A stretch of 64,000 nucleotides of DNA, taken from contig OX155960.1 in NCBI GenBank assembly GCA_944548615.1, forward strand, positions 30,883,211 to 30,947,210. The letters are read 5' to 3'. A program made the position numbers and the translations under genes. The stretch is from Micropterix aruncella (lineage: Eukaryota; Arthropoda; Insecta; Lepidoptera; Micropterigidae). The notes under the pieces were generated by a model. It saw only the letters and a list, made by a program, of their open reading frames with translations. It was not told where the DNA came from and did no database searches. Positions 39,132 to 52,300 of the stretch are shown here, one piece after another (the stretch's first letter is position 1; each line of letters starts with the position of its first letter).

Positions 39132-42100
39132 TGGCGAACATAGGCAACTCTACGAGGATTCTCCAGATCAACCTCCACCACGCCATTGCCGCCAGCGCAG
39201 TGACGGAGTGTTGCTTCACCAAAGGAGAAATCGACATCGCCCTCGTACAAGAACCCTGGGTAAATAACTTAACTATCCAGGGCTTAAACGCTGCGGGTAG
39301 AATCCTCTCGTACCCGGGAGGGAAAAAACCCAGAGCATGCATAGTGTTCAAGAAAAACATTAACTTCCTGCCTGTTACAGAGCTATGTACTAATGACCTG
39401 TCAGCAGCGTATATAAATCTCAAAGGATGGAATGGATCCAGAGTCATCTTATGCTCAGCCTATCTATCTGGAGAGAAACAAAATCCAACCGAAGAGCTGG
39501 CAAACCTGGTGGAGTACGCCCGTACCCAAAAGGCTGAGTTACTGGTTGGATGTGATGCAAACGCACACCACACCGCGTGTGGGAGCTCAGACATCAACAA
39601 TAGAGGTGAGTTACTTAATGATTTTATCACAACCAACTGCCTATGCCTATTAAACAAAGGCTGCATGCCGACCTTTGTGACAAGTGCAAGACAGGAAGTT
39701 TTAGACATTACTTTTGCCTCTAAAAATCTAGCCAGACACATAAAAAACTGGCATGTCAGGGATGACACTTCAATGTCTGATCACAGACAAATAACCTTTA
39801 AACTACTAAACACCGTAGACTGTCAAACCACAACTTTCAGGAATCCTAAAGCCACCGACTGGGACGCTTACCGTACCACACTAAGGCTTAACCTTGAAAC
39901 AATACAAAAAAATATAAAAACACGCGAGAGTCTAGAATTGGCCGTGGCGGATACCACAAAAGGCATTATAAACGCCTATGAGGAAAGCTGCCCACTCAAG
40001 ACAAAGACCTCCAAAAGAAAAGTTCCATGGTGGAACCCGAAGTTGGACAAACTACGGAAGGAAACACGGAAACTATTTAATAAGGCTAAACAAACTCTCA
40101 ACTGGGAGGAATACAAAAAAGCCTTAACCGAGTACAACAAAGAAATTAGGAGAGCCAAAAGAGCAACATGGAAAAGCTTCTGCGAGGACATAGTGGAAAC
40201 GCCTCAAGGAGCCAGAGTACATAGACTGCTCGCAAAGGACAAACCTAACCAAATTGGTCTTCTGAAAAAACCAAACGGAACCTTTACAACAAATGAAAAG
40301 GAAACTCTGGAGGAACTAATATCGACCCACTTCCCAGGTGCTGTGACAACTAGCAACGCCGCCACTGCTCCATACAGACCTCGAAACGAGGACTGGAGTA
40401 GGGCTGCTAGAATCATAAGGCCCGATCAAGTTAAATGGGCCGTAAAATCCTTTAAACCTTACAAATCATGCGGGGACGACGGAATCATGCCCGTGCTTTT
40501 GCAACAGGGTATCGACATTCTAACCCCATATCTGGTTAAAATCTTCAGAGCAAGCTATGCCTGGGGACATATACCAGAAGAATGGACCAAGGTCAAAGTG
40601 CTATTCATACCCAAGGCTGGCAGGAAGGACTACGCACTGTCAAAGTCCTTCAGGCCAATTAGCCTAACATCCTTTCTACTGAAAGCGATGGAAAAGATAC
40701 TGGATAGCTATATCAGGGAAAAAATCCTAACGGTCAACCCTATCAGCTGTAACCAACACGCCTACCGCAGAGGCAAATCCACGGAAACCGCTCTGCTCTA
40801 CCTAGTAGACAGAGTGGAAAAGGCGTTGGAAGACAAACAAATCGCAGTATGCGCATTTTTTAGACATTGAGGGCGCCTTCGACAAAACCCCAATTAAATC
40901 ACTGGTGAAGGGGCTAGAGTCAAAACAAGTTGACAACACCACAACCAGATGGGTGAAAGCGATGCTCTCAAACCGCACGGCCAAGGTAGCTCTTCACGGA
41001 ACAAACCTTGAAGTCACCACTACAAGAGGCTGCCCGCAGGGAGGCGTACTCTCGCCCCTACTATGGACTCTTGCAATAGATCAACTCCTGCATAGGATGG
41101 CAGAGGCCAGGATAGACACACAGGGCTATGCTGATGACCTAGTAGTCATTGTCCGGGGCTTCTGCCAAAACACGATCTCACACATAATGCAAAAAGCGTT
41201 AACAATCGTTAGCAATTGGTGCAGAGAGAACGAATTATCGGTCAACGCCGATAAGACCGTCCTCGTGCCATTTACCAACAAACGTCAACTAGGTGGACTA
41301 AAAATGCCAATCTTAAACCACAGGCAGATTCCTTTCTCCAAGGAAGTAAAGTATCTGGGAGTCACGCTCGACCAAAGACTCACCTGGAACAGCCACCTAG
41401 ATAAAACAATTCAAAAAGCTAAAAGTGCTTTGGGTATAAGCAGAAGACTGGCGGGGAAAAACTGGGGCCTTAACCCCAAGATCTCCCACTGGCTATACAC
41501 TGCCATTGTGAGGCCGATAATCTCGTACGCCTCGGTGGTATGGTGCAACAAAGCCAACCAGAAAACTGTGATTACCAAACTAAACAATATCCAAAGGACG
41601 GCGTGCCTCATGACAACTGGCGCAATGTCCTCCACTCCTGGAGCAGCTCTAGATGCACTGCTGAACTTACCGCCCCTACACATTCATTTGCAACAGGTGG
41701 CGAAAGCCAGCATGTACAGGCTATCTGCCCGAGAGAAGGTAAACTGGATCTCACAAGCACTAAGATCAGTTCTTGACTCAGTCAGTGAAAATCCAACCCT
41801 CAACATGGTATCAGACACCATGCTCCCACTCCTAAACTTTGGAAAACTTTTTACAGTGGAACTGCCGCCCAGAGACGACTGGCTAAAAAGCCAACTGCAA
41901 TGGGAGGCCGGTAGCCTTAAATGGTATACTGATGGGTCCAAATCGGGACTTGACGTAGGCTGTGGTATATATGGAGAGCGACCAAACTTCAAAAGAAGTG
42001 TAAACTTGGGAAAATACGCCTCCATATTCCAAGCGGAGGTTTACGCCATTATTGAATGTGCGGATATCAACCTCCAAAAGGACTACGCCAACCACCGTAT

Positions 42101-42755
42101 CTATATCCACTCGGATAGCAAAGCAGCTCTTATGGCACTAGCCTCGAATACCATTAATTCAAAGCTAGTGCAAAACTGCATATTACTACTGAATTCCCTG
42201 GGCGAAAAGAACAGGGTAATACTAAGATGGGTTCCCGGCCATGCAGGAATCGAGGGAAATGAAAAAGCCGACGAACTTGCTAGGACGGGAGCAAAGGGAA
42301 CGTTATACGGCCCTGAACCCTCCTGTGGCGTACCAAAAAGCCTTGCAAACCTAATGCTCAAACAAATGTGTTTAGAACAATCCGTCAACCACTGGAACAA
42401 CACGCCAGGGTTGAATCATTCCAAAGCGCTCATTAAGCCTTACGACCGTAAGACGGCCCGTGAGGCCCTATTGCTAAATAGGAACAATCTACGCATACTG
42501 GTAAGGGCGCTCACGGGGCATTGTGGCCTGAACAAACACATGTTCAACCTCAAGCTCAAAGACACAAAAATGTGCAGGTTCTGCCAAGGGGCAGAGGAAA
42601 CTCCCCAGCACCTCATGTGCGAGTGTGGCCCGCTGATGCGTAAAAGATACAACCACCTGGGTGGTCACTACCTCCAACCTGAGGAGGTAAAACAATCTGG
42701 CGCCAAAAGCCTGCTGCGGTTCTTGAATGACACGGGGCTTAGCGCAGAACTATAG
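39131..42755 (+). pseudogene. LOA-like LINE ORF2: endonuclease, reverse transcriptase, RNase H, zinc knuckle; one frameshift
   Basis: The ATG at 39131 gives MANIGNSTRILQINLHHA. An APE-type endonuclease follows (IALVQEPWV, GCDANAHHTACGS, DITFAS, SDHRQ). The reverse transcriptase has FRPISLTSFLLKAMEK, HAYRRGKSTETAL, DIEGAFD, GCPQGGVLSPLLW, YADDLVV and LGVTLDQRLTW. RNase H has WYTDGSKSG, FQAEVYAI, HSDSKAAL and WVPGHAGIEGNEKAD. The C-terminal CCHC-like knuckle is CRFCQGAEETPQHLMCEC. Together these would nick DNA, copy the RNA and degrade the RNA strand. All catalytic landmarks are present. The frame breaks only at a six-T run (40856-40861) just before motif A, where five T would keep the frame. 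No other stop was seen. Confidence 0.9.
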
Positions 42756-42915
42756 TAGGTGGCGAGCACAATAGATCAGCAATGGTCGCAGTGTTACAAG
42801 GCTCATAAAGACCTTAGAAAAGCCCCACTCAACAAATAAAAAATAATACCTTGGATCAGAGTTTACGGAACTGAGTTCCGTGGAACAAGTAGTTTGCAAA
42901 AAAAAACTTATATGA

Positions 42916-43092
42916 ACATATAAAATCGAAGTCTATCGCGGTTGTTTGGCATTATAAATAGGAAAAAACGATTTTACCGCATGAAATTAGTAGCACCCGA
43001 CGTTTCGGTAACGTTGTCCAGGGTAGACTGAAAGAGCTGGCAATACGTTGTTTTGCGGGTAGGCCGCATACCGCTGCCGCCACTGTCCGCCA
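42916..43092 (-). mobile_element. Penelope-like P1 terminal fragment
   Basis: ATAAAATCGAAGTCTATCGC and GCGGTTGTTTGGCATTATAA match, inverted, 29365-29415. ACCGCATGAAATTAGTAGCA and CACCCGACGTTTCGG match 28150-28180. It includes the last codons of the P1 reading frame (RPTRKTT on the minus strand). Confidence 0.8.
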
Positions 43093-44506
43093 TTGTACCT
43101 TCTTTTAATTGAGCAATAAAGAGTTTTTTCATTTTCATTTCATCTAACATGATAGCATGTAGTAGTACACGAACGGTTATAGTCGGACACATGAATCATG
43201 TTAAAACTACAGCATGCTGTAATTGCATTTAAAATGTTGATACATATAAGCGAGTAATTGAGTTTTGACAAAATTCCTTGTAGGTCAACAAAATTACGAT
43301 TGAAACATCGTTATTTTGTATAAAACCGTAATAACAAATTGGTAATGTAAGAATCAATCCAATATGTTTCTCAGTCCGAAACAATCTAAAGAAGTGATCA
43401 AATGTTTAATTGATATCTACAGATAAGAGAGCAGTAATTTAGCATCATAGTCAGATTTGGTGAATTTGTTAAATCGTTTAGGAATTGTTTATTATTAACG
43501 TTAGAAACACAAACAAAATAGAATTATTACCAACATTAAAAAAAGAGTGTTACATGTATTAAAAGAACATGTTATATTTTTTCTACTATTTTTAGTTTTG
43601 CCTTTTTTGTGAATAACATTACTTATTACTTAATTTTCTGATATACTTCCTTATCACCAGAATTTGATAAACTATTCGCCCAAACAATCATAAATAATTG
43701 AAAAAACCTGCAACTTTAATCAGAATGTATGTAAGTGTTGTTGCGCAAGCCGCATTAAATTTATATTCATTAGATACGGATGATCATCTCCAATTCAAAT
43801 GCCTCCCCCATCGTTTACGTAATTTCTCATTATTTCATGATGTATGTAAATAATTTTGGACACGAAATAGAGCTCCTAAATAATTCATAACGTATATAAT
43901 GAAATAACACGGGGAGTTAAATAAATTTGTTTTCAATTACCGCAATAGCCGTTTGTTGAATAAAGGAAACGACTCGCATTAGAATACCGTTGAATAGACA
44001 AACCGCGCACCGTTACGAAAATTTACAAAATTCAATAGTTATCTGGGGCATAACGAAAATTACGTGGCATTGCAGCCGAAGTTGAAATTCCAAAGTAAAG
44101 ATGTTCTAGTCGGATGTGCAAATTACTCATTCAAGGTGCGTCAACATAACTTCCTTTTTTGAAAACTCAATAAAACCCATTTTATGCATCAGATTTTTTA
44201 AATGTATCTTAGGAATAAGAATAAGAGTAATTTATTTTCAAAAACCCGATCTGGGTATATAAATTACATATGTAATGGTATGTCTACAAATAAAATTACA
44301 TTTCCAATTACTCATAAAATTATAAAAAAGTCTATAAAAAACTAACATTTGAAAAAAACATAGAAAATCAAAAATTCAATAACAAAGACATAAAAACTAG
44401 AAAAATAAAAACAACAGAAATAATGATGATATAAAATAGGTACATAATATAAAAAGTTTACATAAAATAATAAGTTATAAAATCTTGTTTCACATAGTTT
44501 TGAAAG
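43093..44506. other. AT-rich, no gene recognised
   Basis: TTGAGCAATAAAGAGTTTTT near 43110 resembles a repeat tail. The rest is long AT-rich sequence without motifs. Confidence 0.3.
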
Positions 44507-45522
44507 TCACATCAGGTAAGTGACGCCTCCCCCATTGTCCATACACTTAATAAGCCGCTTTCTGGTGTTTGTCATGACTCTTACCAGCATAGCAGCGGGT
44601 ATGTTGGCAATTTCTGCTTAGATGTTGGCCCTAAGGTCTTGTAGAGTCGTTGGACGGTTGACATAAACGCGGGATTTCATATCATCCCACAAAAAAATAA
44701 GGGGTCAAATCGGGATAGCGGGCTGACCACTCCAAATCGCTTGTTATTGAAAGAGGCGCTCCGGGAAGTGTTCCCTCAAAACAGCTATCGATGCCCTGGA
44801 AGTGTGATCTGTTACTCCGTCATGTTGAAACCAAATGTCCCCTAAGTTCAATTCTTCAAATCGTGGGAAAAAATTGCTCCAACATGTTCACATACCGGTC
44901 TGAATTCGCTGTCACTGTGACCTCTTTTTCTTCGAAAAAGCAAGGAGCTACAATCCTAGCTGACAAAATTGCACACCACACCGTGACTTTAGGTGAATGC
45001 AAAGGCATTTAATGCAATTCTTGGGGATTGGTTTCAGCGTCTGTTCTTGATAAATCCACTCAAATAAAAATAGGCTTCATCACTGAAAATAACAATTCCG
45101 TCCTTAGGAACGGTTTCTAGAAGACGTGCGTTCCTCCGAATTAAAGTCGCGTTCGTAGTTTCTGCTCAGTCGCCAACCTGTAAGGATGGTGATAGAGGTC
45201 ATCGTGAAGAATTCGCCTCACTGAACGATCGGAAAGTCGAAGGGCAGACGCAAGTTTGCGCGCAGAAACGCCTTGGGGATTGCAATATTGAAGCTCTCAC
45301 TGCCTAAATGTGTTCACGTGATCGGGTAGGCCGAGGGACTTCGAATCCATGTAACGATTGGTTTCCAGCACGGAAAGCGCGCTGAGTTGCGATGACAGGA
45401 GATCCTTTCGAAAAGTAGGTCTCGGCGGCAAACGCACGCTCCTCACTGCTCCAACTTATGATGGCGATTGACCGGGACCACTTCCGCTTTGCTACAACAT
45501 CTAGAGCACGAATAGCGCGCAT
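44507..45522 (-). pseudogene. IS630/mariner-superfamily transposase (insect HTH + DDE type), decayed
   Basis: On the minus strand the N-terminus reads WSSEERAFAAETYFSKGSPV and IATQRAFRA, the helix-turn-helix start (DUF4817-like) of a transposase group common in insects. Further on are SDEAYFHLSGF (first catalytic D), DIWFQHDGVTDHTSRAS (second D) and LEWSARYPDLTPYFF (third D), then MTNTRKRLIKCMDNGGG near the end. The three acidic positions are kept, but the reading frame changes several times and contains stops, e.g. in the ANI-stop-AEIAN stretch. It would have excised and inserted its own element. No clean terminal inverted repeats were found. Confidence 0.85.
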
Positions 45523-46321
45523 TTTAAGAGGCAGCTATGTGGCCGTACCCTGCATATAGGAAAGTTTATTTGAGTACCATAAAATTTTACGCAATTGGTG
45601 CTCAAATGCTGATAATGAAAAAGATCAAACAAGCAAAAGTCCTCAGTAACCACCATAAGACAAAGTAAGAAAGAAAATGTAAGAAAAGAAAAGGTATCAT
45701 ATTATTAAAACTTGTATTTATTTATTTATTTATTTATTTTTTAAGGAAAACCAACAGCCATATAAAATATTAAATAACAACTTAAATAATAAATGATAGC
45801 CAATAACAGGTTCTCACATATAGAAACAGTTTAGAGAATATGGAATTGCCAGCATTTCTTCTGCAGTATTTATTCTGCATATTTCATACATATAATATTT
45901 TCATCTCCAAATTGATTTATTAAAGTTTATTCAATACGATTGATATCTGTTAACAAAATCAGAATAACTTTCGAACAGTCATGATTATTCCAGAGACCCG
46001 AGACGATGGTGTTGAGATAACTCATTTGAAAGGGTAATACAGACTGATTTCTTGCGTCGATATAATCCGTGAACGCATCTAATAAATATTTGAAGCCTGT
46101 TTAATTGGTTTCAATTCGTTGGTCGTCTGGGTTATCGAGATTTTTGAATGTACGTCGGCCACACTGTAAATTTCCAGATTGAGTAAGAAGAAAATATAAT
46201 GAATGATCAAAAATCTAATTATTGTTTTCCAAATTATTCTCCGCCAGTCTTAATACATTTTTTCATACGTATAAACCAATGTTCATAACATTTATTAGGC
46301 TTCCTCGTGGTGACATAGGAA
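45523..46321. other. no gene recognised
   Basis: Contains a (TTTA)n run at 45715-45738. No motif seen. Confidence 0.3.
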
Positions 46322-47273
46322 ACATGTTTTTACAAGCTTTTATTTACCTTGCAATGCTTGTTATAAAAAAAGCATGTATAAAAAAAACATGTATAGCAAA
46401 AGCATGCAAGCATTTTTATAGCATGTATGTTAGTTTGTATAGGTCAATACTACTAGGCAAGCTGAATTAGGACCAATTCCTCTTATCCTATGAAATTGAA
46501 ATTTTACTTGTTCAGTTTCGATGACAATGCATTTTTATGGTGAGCATGACCTGATTCTACACCCAGGATCGGCTCCCAACGAGGATAACCTTCCAATCTT
46601 CGCTTTATTTGCTTAAACAAAAAGGCGAGGTTATAGCCTAAAAGCAATATATTACAGCTACATAACTTTAACCTAATGGAACAACATGTTACGCGGTAAA
46701 AATAAACTAATAAATTAAATTTATAAACATTTAAATTTAGCAGCAAGAAAAACAATTAATTTAATAAAAAACAAACAATAAACCTGTAATGACGCAGGGG
46801 ACGCAATAGGAAGGGAAAAATAAGAAAATGTTTATGAGCCATAACATGGCTGCTGCGCCCAGGGTTGGCTCTCGACGAGGGGACTCCTCAATGGTCAATA
46901 GCACAGATACGAAATTTTGTATACGTGTTTAATTATGATAGCCCGTTCTAAGTTTCACCGCGGCGGGGCTTCTGCACCCAGATTTGGCTTCCAATGAGGG
47001 GACTCTTCAACAGATGACAGCAAAGAAACGAAATTTTGTATACGCCTTCAATTATGATAGCTTGTTCTAAGTTTCACCGCAATATGGGTTGGCTTCCAAC
47101 AAGGGGACTGCTCAACGGTCAACATCACAAACACGAAATTCTGTACAGCATTCAATTATGATAGCCCATTCTAAGTTCCACTATGACATCGCTGCTGAAC
47201 CCAGGGTTGGCTCGGGACAGAGCGCTTTAATAAAAGCTTATTTTCAAAATGTGTTTTTACTGTTATAAACTTA
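46322..47273 (+). mobile_element. dispersed repeat S, copy 2, longer
   Basis: Matches 12880-13316 in order: GCTTTTATTTACCTTGCAAT, GATGACAATGCATTTTTAT, AGGGTTGGCT, GGCTCGGGACAGAGC. Three or four roughly 115-bp inner units (GGTTGGCT...GTTCTAAGTT) are visible at 46860-47230. Extra blocks of AAAAAAGCATGTAT repeats (46365-46430) and 46560-46850 are not in copy 1. Confidence 0.75.
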
Positions 47274-47960
47274 TTTATAGTCTTCGACAGCCTCTCTCTT
47301 CTGGCGATGAAAATCGTTGACCTTGTATGTAGTTGGTTCTCAATGGGAACAATAAGGTCATAAGGTGCCAAGTCGAGACTATATGGAGGATGGCTCATAA
47401 GTTCTACGTTTTTCGCCTTTAAACATTCGTTTGTCTATGTGGCTGTATGATAGCTTGCTTTCCCATAACGCAAAATGATGCAGCGTTTACGGTGCATAGT
47501 TCAATCAGCATTCAGGATACGATAATTCTTCAAGCAATGTGTCAAGTTTAAAAAAAAAAAGAAGCGACCATTCGTTTCGCGGCAATATGTACGCGCGCCA
47601 TTTTGGTTCGATTCGGCTCATCTCGAAGATCCAAATGTTCGTTTGCTGCTTTGTTTCGAGATCGTAGTTGTAAATCCATGTTTCGTCACCTGTTACTATG
47701 TTCCACACTAAATTTGACGCCCCTTAGTTTAATCTGGTTGGAATGGCATTGCACCAAGTAACTCGTCTCGTTTTTTGCGCTTCAATCAAATTGTGTGGGA
47801 TCCACCGCGAGCACCGCTTTCTCACAACCAAACGTTTGTGTATTATTTCTTGTATCTGAAGTATCTGACTCAAGCTTATGCATAAGAATGCCTGAATCTC
47901 ATGGTAGGTCACATGCCTGTCTGTTTCTATCATACATTTAAATAAATACGGTGCACAGCA
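47270..47960 (-). pseudogene. mariner transposase, decayed
   Basis: Minus-strand pieces in order: DRHVTYHEIQAFL and CSRWIPHNLIEAQKTRR (end of the DNA-binding half and linker), IVTGDETWIYNYDLETKQQ (first catalytic D), ILRYGKASYHTA where mariners have an HHDNA block, so the second catalytic D is lost, then SHPPYSLDLAPYDL (third D). Frames differ between pieces and stops occur. This is a mariner clearly different from the one at 2-205. Confidence 0.85.
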
Positions 47961-48929
47961 TCGATGTTTTTGTTGTTGACAGCGGTGGACGGACGACCTT
48001 CATGAAATTCGTCACTGAGATTACACGACCGCGTTTGAATTATGCAAACTAGGTATAAATAGTCGTTTTGCTTGGTGCTTCATCGGTAAAAGTTTAAAGC
48101 AAAAGGAGACTATTCTGAGCTGTCAAATTACACTTAAAATCATAGAAAATCTTACAGCAAAACAAAAAACAGAATATAAATCCATCGTAATACAGACACG
48201 CAATTTTTTAGAATGACGACACAATAAAAACAAATGACATCTAAATGAAATAAAACTTTTTGGACAGCCAAAGAGTTCTATTTTCAAATTTTGTAATTAT
48301 TTTTAAAAAATGTTTATGCAGGTCTCGTCATTTGTTTATCATCAATTCGTCATCATCATTATCTCGTCATCTGTCAATTATTTATGCAGTCAGTCTCGGA
48401 AACTTTTATTGTGACCTATGTATAAGAGGCGATTTTGTAATTTTGTGTAGTCTTGTATTGGCCGTAGGATTTTTGCTTGACGACTGCAGGTGTATTTTTC
48501 TAGTGCACTTTACATGACATACTGAACGATGTACAAAATTTACATGAAATTGCATTTTGCATCCAAAAATATATAGATCCTGGACAAAAAATATGATTAT
48601 GATCTTGGTTTCGATATTACGAGGTATTAACCCATATGGTATGGCTTCGATATTGCGAGGTATGCGGGCGAACCCACCATATCTGCAGGTTTAACAATCT
48701 TGTTATATTTTCACCCTGATATCAGTCGCACCGCCTTTAATGCGTAAACAGTATATAGCTCCAGTTACTACACTGCTCAGCAGAGACTAACCTCACACAG
48801 TGAGGGAACTGACAAGGCAATGAGGCTTCCTGGTAACTGTTTTGGATAGACTGCTCCTTCCACTAGACTGGTAACTGTTGTAAGTAATTACAACCCGTGA
48901 CGCCCTTTCTCCGCAGTAGTCACAGGGGC
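47961..48929. other. no gene recognised
   Basis: GCGGGCGAACCCACCATATC near 48663 resembles the X start but is too short to call. An 85-codon frame (48260-48517, +) lacks motifs. Confidence 0.3.
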
Positions 48930-49260
48930 TGTGCGGCCACACTGGTTAGGTTAGGTTGGGCCTTACGGCCAGTTTGTTTGCTGGCCGCCTCAACTCATGA
49001 CCACTCCTATATAGAAGCCTCTCGAAAAGGCAAAGCTCGGGCGGCTCTGAGCGGTTCTGCAGAGTCTGTGGAACCGGTGATTTGCTGAAGGGGTCTGGAA
49101 ACGTACGTTTCCTAAGAAAGCGGGGTAGATTTCGACCATGCATGGAAAGGTACTGATGGCCACCCATTACCGGCGCCACAACTAGACGAAGAACTATCGC
49201 GTAAGCGACTTTGAAATGTGCCATTGAACTGGTAGATAAGGGTTAAGGAAGTCCTACACA
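48930..49260 (-). mobile_element. X-family repeat, strongly diverged
   Basis: AGGGGTCTGGAAACGTACGT, TTTCCTAAGAAAGCGGGGTA and TATCGCGTAAGCGACTTTGA follow X read on the minus strand. TTAGGTTAGGTTGGG near 48945 is an added motif. Confidence 0.4.
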
Positions 49261-50329
49261 CAGACTTGCCAGTACACTCGCTGTTTGCGGTAGATGTCTG
49301 TCGGGCCGTAGCAGAACTGGATCAGAAGATCGTATTCGTATCAAAGTCTATGCGATTCATCTTATCATCATGAGAAGGCGAGCTCGTCCGCAGGAATGGA
49401 CAAGCTACAACTGTCATAAAAACTACATTCCAGACTCTTCCGGTAATCCGCCCAGCGTTTGCCCGAGGGAATTATTTCATTCAATTGACCTCTTCGAAAG
49501 ACTCCCGGATGAGAGCTACTGAACCATATTATAAGCATACAAAAACAAACTAGCCTTCCTGTCCAAATTGTATGGGATCATTAAACTCCATGCGTTATAA
49601 TATGATACCAGAAAAAATAATTATTAAAAGGTTTATCCAGCCCAGAGTCTGCAGCTTCAGCATCTCGATAATTATACGTAAATGTGAAAAGGCCACACGA
49701 ATATGTTTTGCCACCGTTCATCTATATATATGGATGGGTGTATACATGGCAACTCATTAAATGTCATTATTATAAGCTCAGAAAAAAGCGCCTTGGCGTT
49801 CGCGCGTGTCGGTGCATTGGTCAAATTCTGGACCTATAATACGTTGACCTATAATAGCATGAGAATCGTTGACCTATAATAATCATAAGAGTCGTCATTT
49901 ATATTCAACACACCACAAAGTTACACGAGTAACAACAAACAAACAGCACTTAATCCCAAAAAGATGAATAAGATTTGCACGAAAAAAAATTCTTACATTG
50001 CTCCTCAACTGTTCAACAAAAATATTAGTTTTTTCCCTGCTGTACTGAAATCTAGGACTAGTCACGGAGTAAAGAAAAACCGAACTAAGTAACTGAGAAA
50101 CTGAGACATTAATAACATATATACTAAAATAACGCATGCATTTTGAAATTTAGTAGTAGTACTATTTAATATTTTTCTATAAAGTATATATGTATTTATT
50201 TATGTATGTATATATCTATGTATATACTTAAATTTTATATATTACTTACTATTATATGTATACATATCTATGTTCGTAAATTTTATATATTACATTTATT
50301 TATTACATACTGTGTATATAAACAAATGA
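49261..50329. other. no gene recognised
   Basis: GACCTATAATA words recur near 49830-49880. The remainder is AT-rich with ATGTATATATAT patches. Confidence 0.3.
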
Positions 50330-50470
50330 TTCCGCAAATTACTTAAACCACTCTACATTATTTTATATTAAGCTTACCTTAGTATAAGCGAGGCCTAGTT
50401 AGGATGGTTTTAAAATTAAAATAGGTGTAACTTTATAGATATAATAAAGACATTTGAAGTTGAATTTGTT
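50330..50470 (+). mobile_element. LINE 3'-tail fragment, subfamily 2
   Basis: TATTAAGCTTACCTTAGTAT, GCGAGGCCTAGTTAGGATGG and AATAAAGACATTTGAAGTTG match, inverted, 10417-10560. The AATAAA signal and TTGAA-type tail give its direction. Confidence 0.6.
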
Positions 50471-51399
50471 TGTAAGCGTCGAATTAGTAACCGAGGACAA
50501 CTATACAAATATACGTATTTCCTTACCATGCAGTAAGTGCCTAAATACGTACTACTTTACTAGACTATAATCGAATGGGTATCCGACATAACACTTATTT
50601 AAGAATTGTGTAGTTATTTTACGTTTAATTTTCAATTCAAACATCTACGATTCTATTTTTGTTTAATTCACTTAGAGGGCATATTAAAGAGTTTGGGAGC
50701 CAAATAAATAAATATTTTACTAATATCAGTTGCACTTAGGACGACCTTTTAGGCTTATTTCGTATGTCGTGGCCATTTATATTCATATGAAAAGTATATT
50801 CGTACATGGTATTTTTGCACATGCCAAATAAATGTCGCTATGAGTACGTCGATTTTGCTACGATCAATAGGCTACGCTTTGATATTGCTACGCTGTCGCT
50901 GCGAGAACCTTACTTTGTCGCTACGACAATTCTACGCTGTCGCTACGAGACGTCGACATTTATAAACGACATTTAAATAAATGTAATGTGAAAAATAATA
51001 GGAAAACTAATTAAATAAATCTTAGTGTAAGATAAACAATATCAAAATGTGGTCTATCATGATGTATCAATATCAACGTGTGCTCTGCGGTTTTCTTAAC
51101 AATGGTCACTACAAATACGTTGCTAAACGTGTTTGAATAATGCAATTCGTGCCCTACATTCGTGAAACGCATCATAACAGGGGTTTATTGAACAAACAAG
51201 GGTTTATTTATTTGATATGCAAATTCAATAATCTTCGGAATGGCGATTCGATAGCGAGCCTAATCCAATAAAACTATCAAAGTCTTTTGAAATTTAAAGA
51301 AAGAATTTCATGTTGACTATTTTTTTTTACTGTCGTGGTGGTGTCTAATCCAAATTCCTTCCTGGCATATTGAGAGGCAAACAGACAACATACAGACGT
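50471..51399. other. no gene recognised
   Basis: 50820-50950 is built from degenerate TCGCTACGA/TGCTACG words (an old short tandem repeat). Nothing else identified. Confidence 0.3.
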
Positions 51400-51755
51400 G
51401 AGACTGTCTGTATGTTGGGAGACTGGGGGGTATACGGGGAGACTGCGAATGTGAACAAGATATTTTGGATATTGCACCACGATAATGCGTCATCGACGTT
51501 TTTATAAACAATTTTTTGTCAGACTTAACGAATAACTTAGTCCAAGTGCCGTATTTGCAAGATACGACCCCATGTAACTTTTTTCTGATCCCCAAATTAT
51601 AGTAGCCATTTCGCGAAAGACGCTTTAAGTCCTATGAAGCTATGAAACATAATTCGCAGAGGTAGAGAAAGGCCTTATTGGGAAATGCACATAAAAAGTG
51701 TTTTGACGACTGGTTTATTCGATCGCGTAAATATGTCGCATCAAATATCAAACTA
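51400..51755 (+). pseudogene. mariner transposase C-terminal remnant
   Basis: Plus-strand pieces: WILHHDNASSTFL (second catalytic D), VPYLQDTTPCNFFLIPKL (third-D block, D to T or N changed), FRERRFKSYEAMK and KCFDDWFIRSRKYVASN. The order is that of mariner transposases; stops and frame breaks separate them. It is closer to the HHDNAS type than to the other remnants here. Confidence 0.75.
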
Positions 51756-51904
51756 ACCAAGTGTTTTTTTCTTACCTAAAACAATGTTTTTACTTTAGGA
51801 TATTTATTCAGAATGTATTATTATACACGAAAACTTGAGCTGAAAATGATCGACAACTATATTTAACACGACTGCCCAACAAAAAAGAATTGTAATGTGT
51901 TCAG

Positions 51905-52300
51905 TGTTCATGTATGTATGTTTTCCGTTTCTTTATTCCACCATAACTTCTAAACGCTTGAACCGATTTAGAAGTAGGTATGTAGTATTGTTGGAATCGT
52001 TATGTCATTCCGAGTGTCACAGGGTACCTACCATAACAGTCCAAATATCAAGTAAATAGTTATCTAAATGTCCAAATTTAGAAATGTCAATAAATTAACG
52101 TAAATATATCGTGTTTATTGTCAAATAAAAGGTCTGATTAAGTACATTCCGAAAAGATATATTTATATATCTATATGGACAAATACATAAACCACAAATA
52201 TTTAATAAAAAAACCGTAATAAAAATAATTATAAATACGTTAGCTCACTTTTTGTAACGGCAATCGTGTTTTTTATTCCTTTTAATATATTTGCTTGTTA
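51905..52300 (+). mobile_element. dispersed repeat D, copy 2 (uninterrupted)
   Basis: Aligns inversely with 3779-4795 minus the 674-bp MITE. The undisturbed site AAATATATCG at 52102-52111 shows the pre-insertion state. Confidence 0.8.

Larger units (their letters stand above)
37531..42845 (+). mobile_element. near-complete LOA-like non-LTR retrotransposon
   Basis: The 14-base sequence ATACCTTGGATCAG occurs at 37517-37530 and again at 42846-42859, a target-site duplication that fixes both edges. The element begins GGGTGCGATGGAGG, has a roughly 355-bp 5' leader, ORF1, ORF2 and a short 3' region ending AACAAATAAAAAATA. Length is about 5.3 kb. The intact duplication and few disablements mean a fairly recent insertion. 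Confidence 0.92.
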
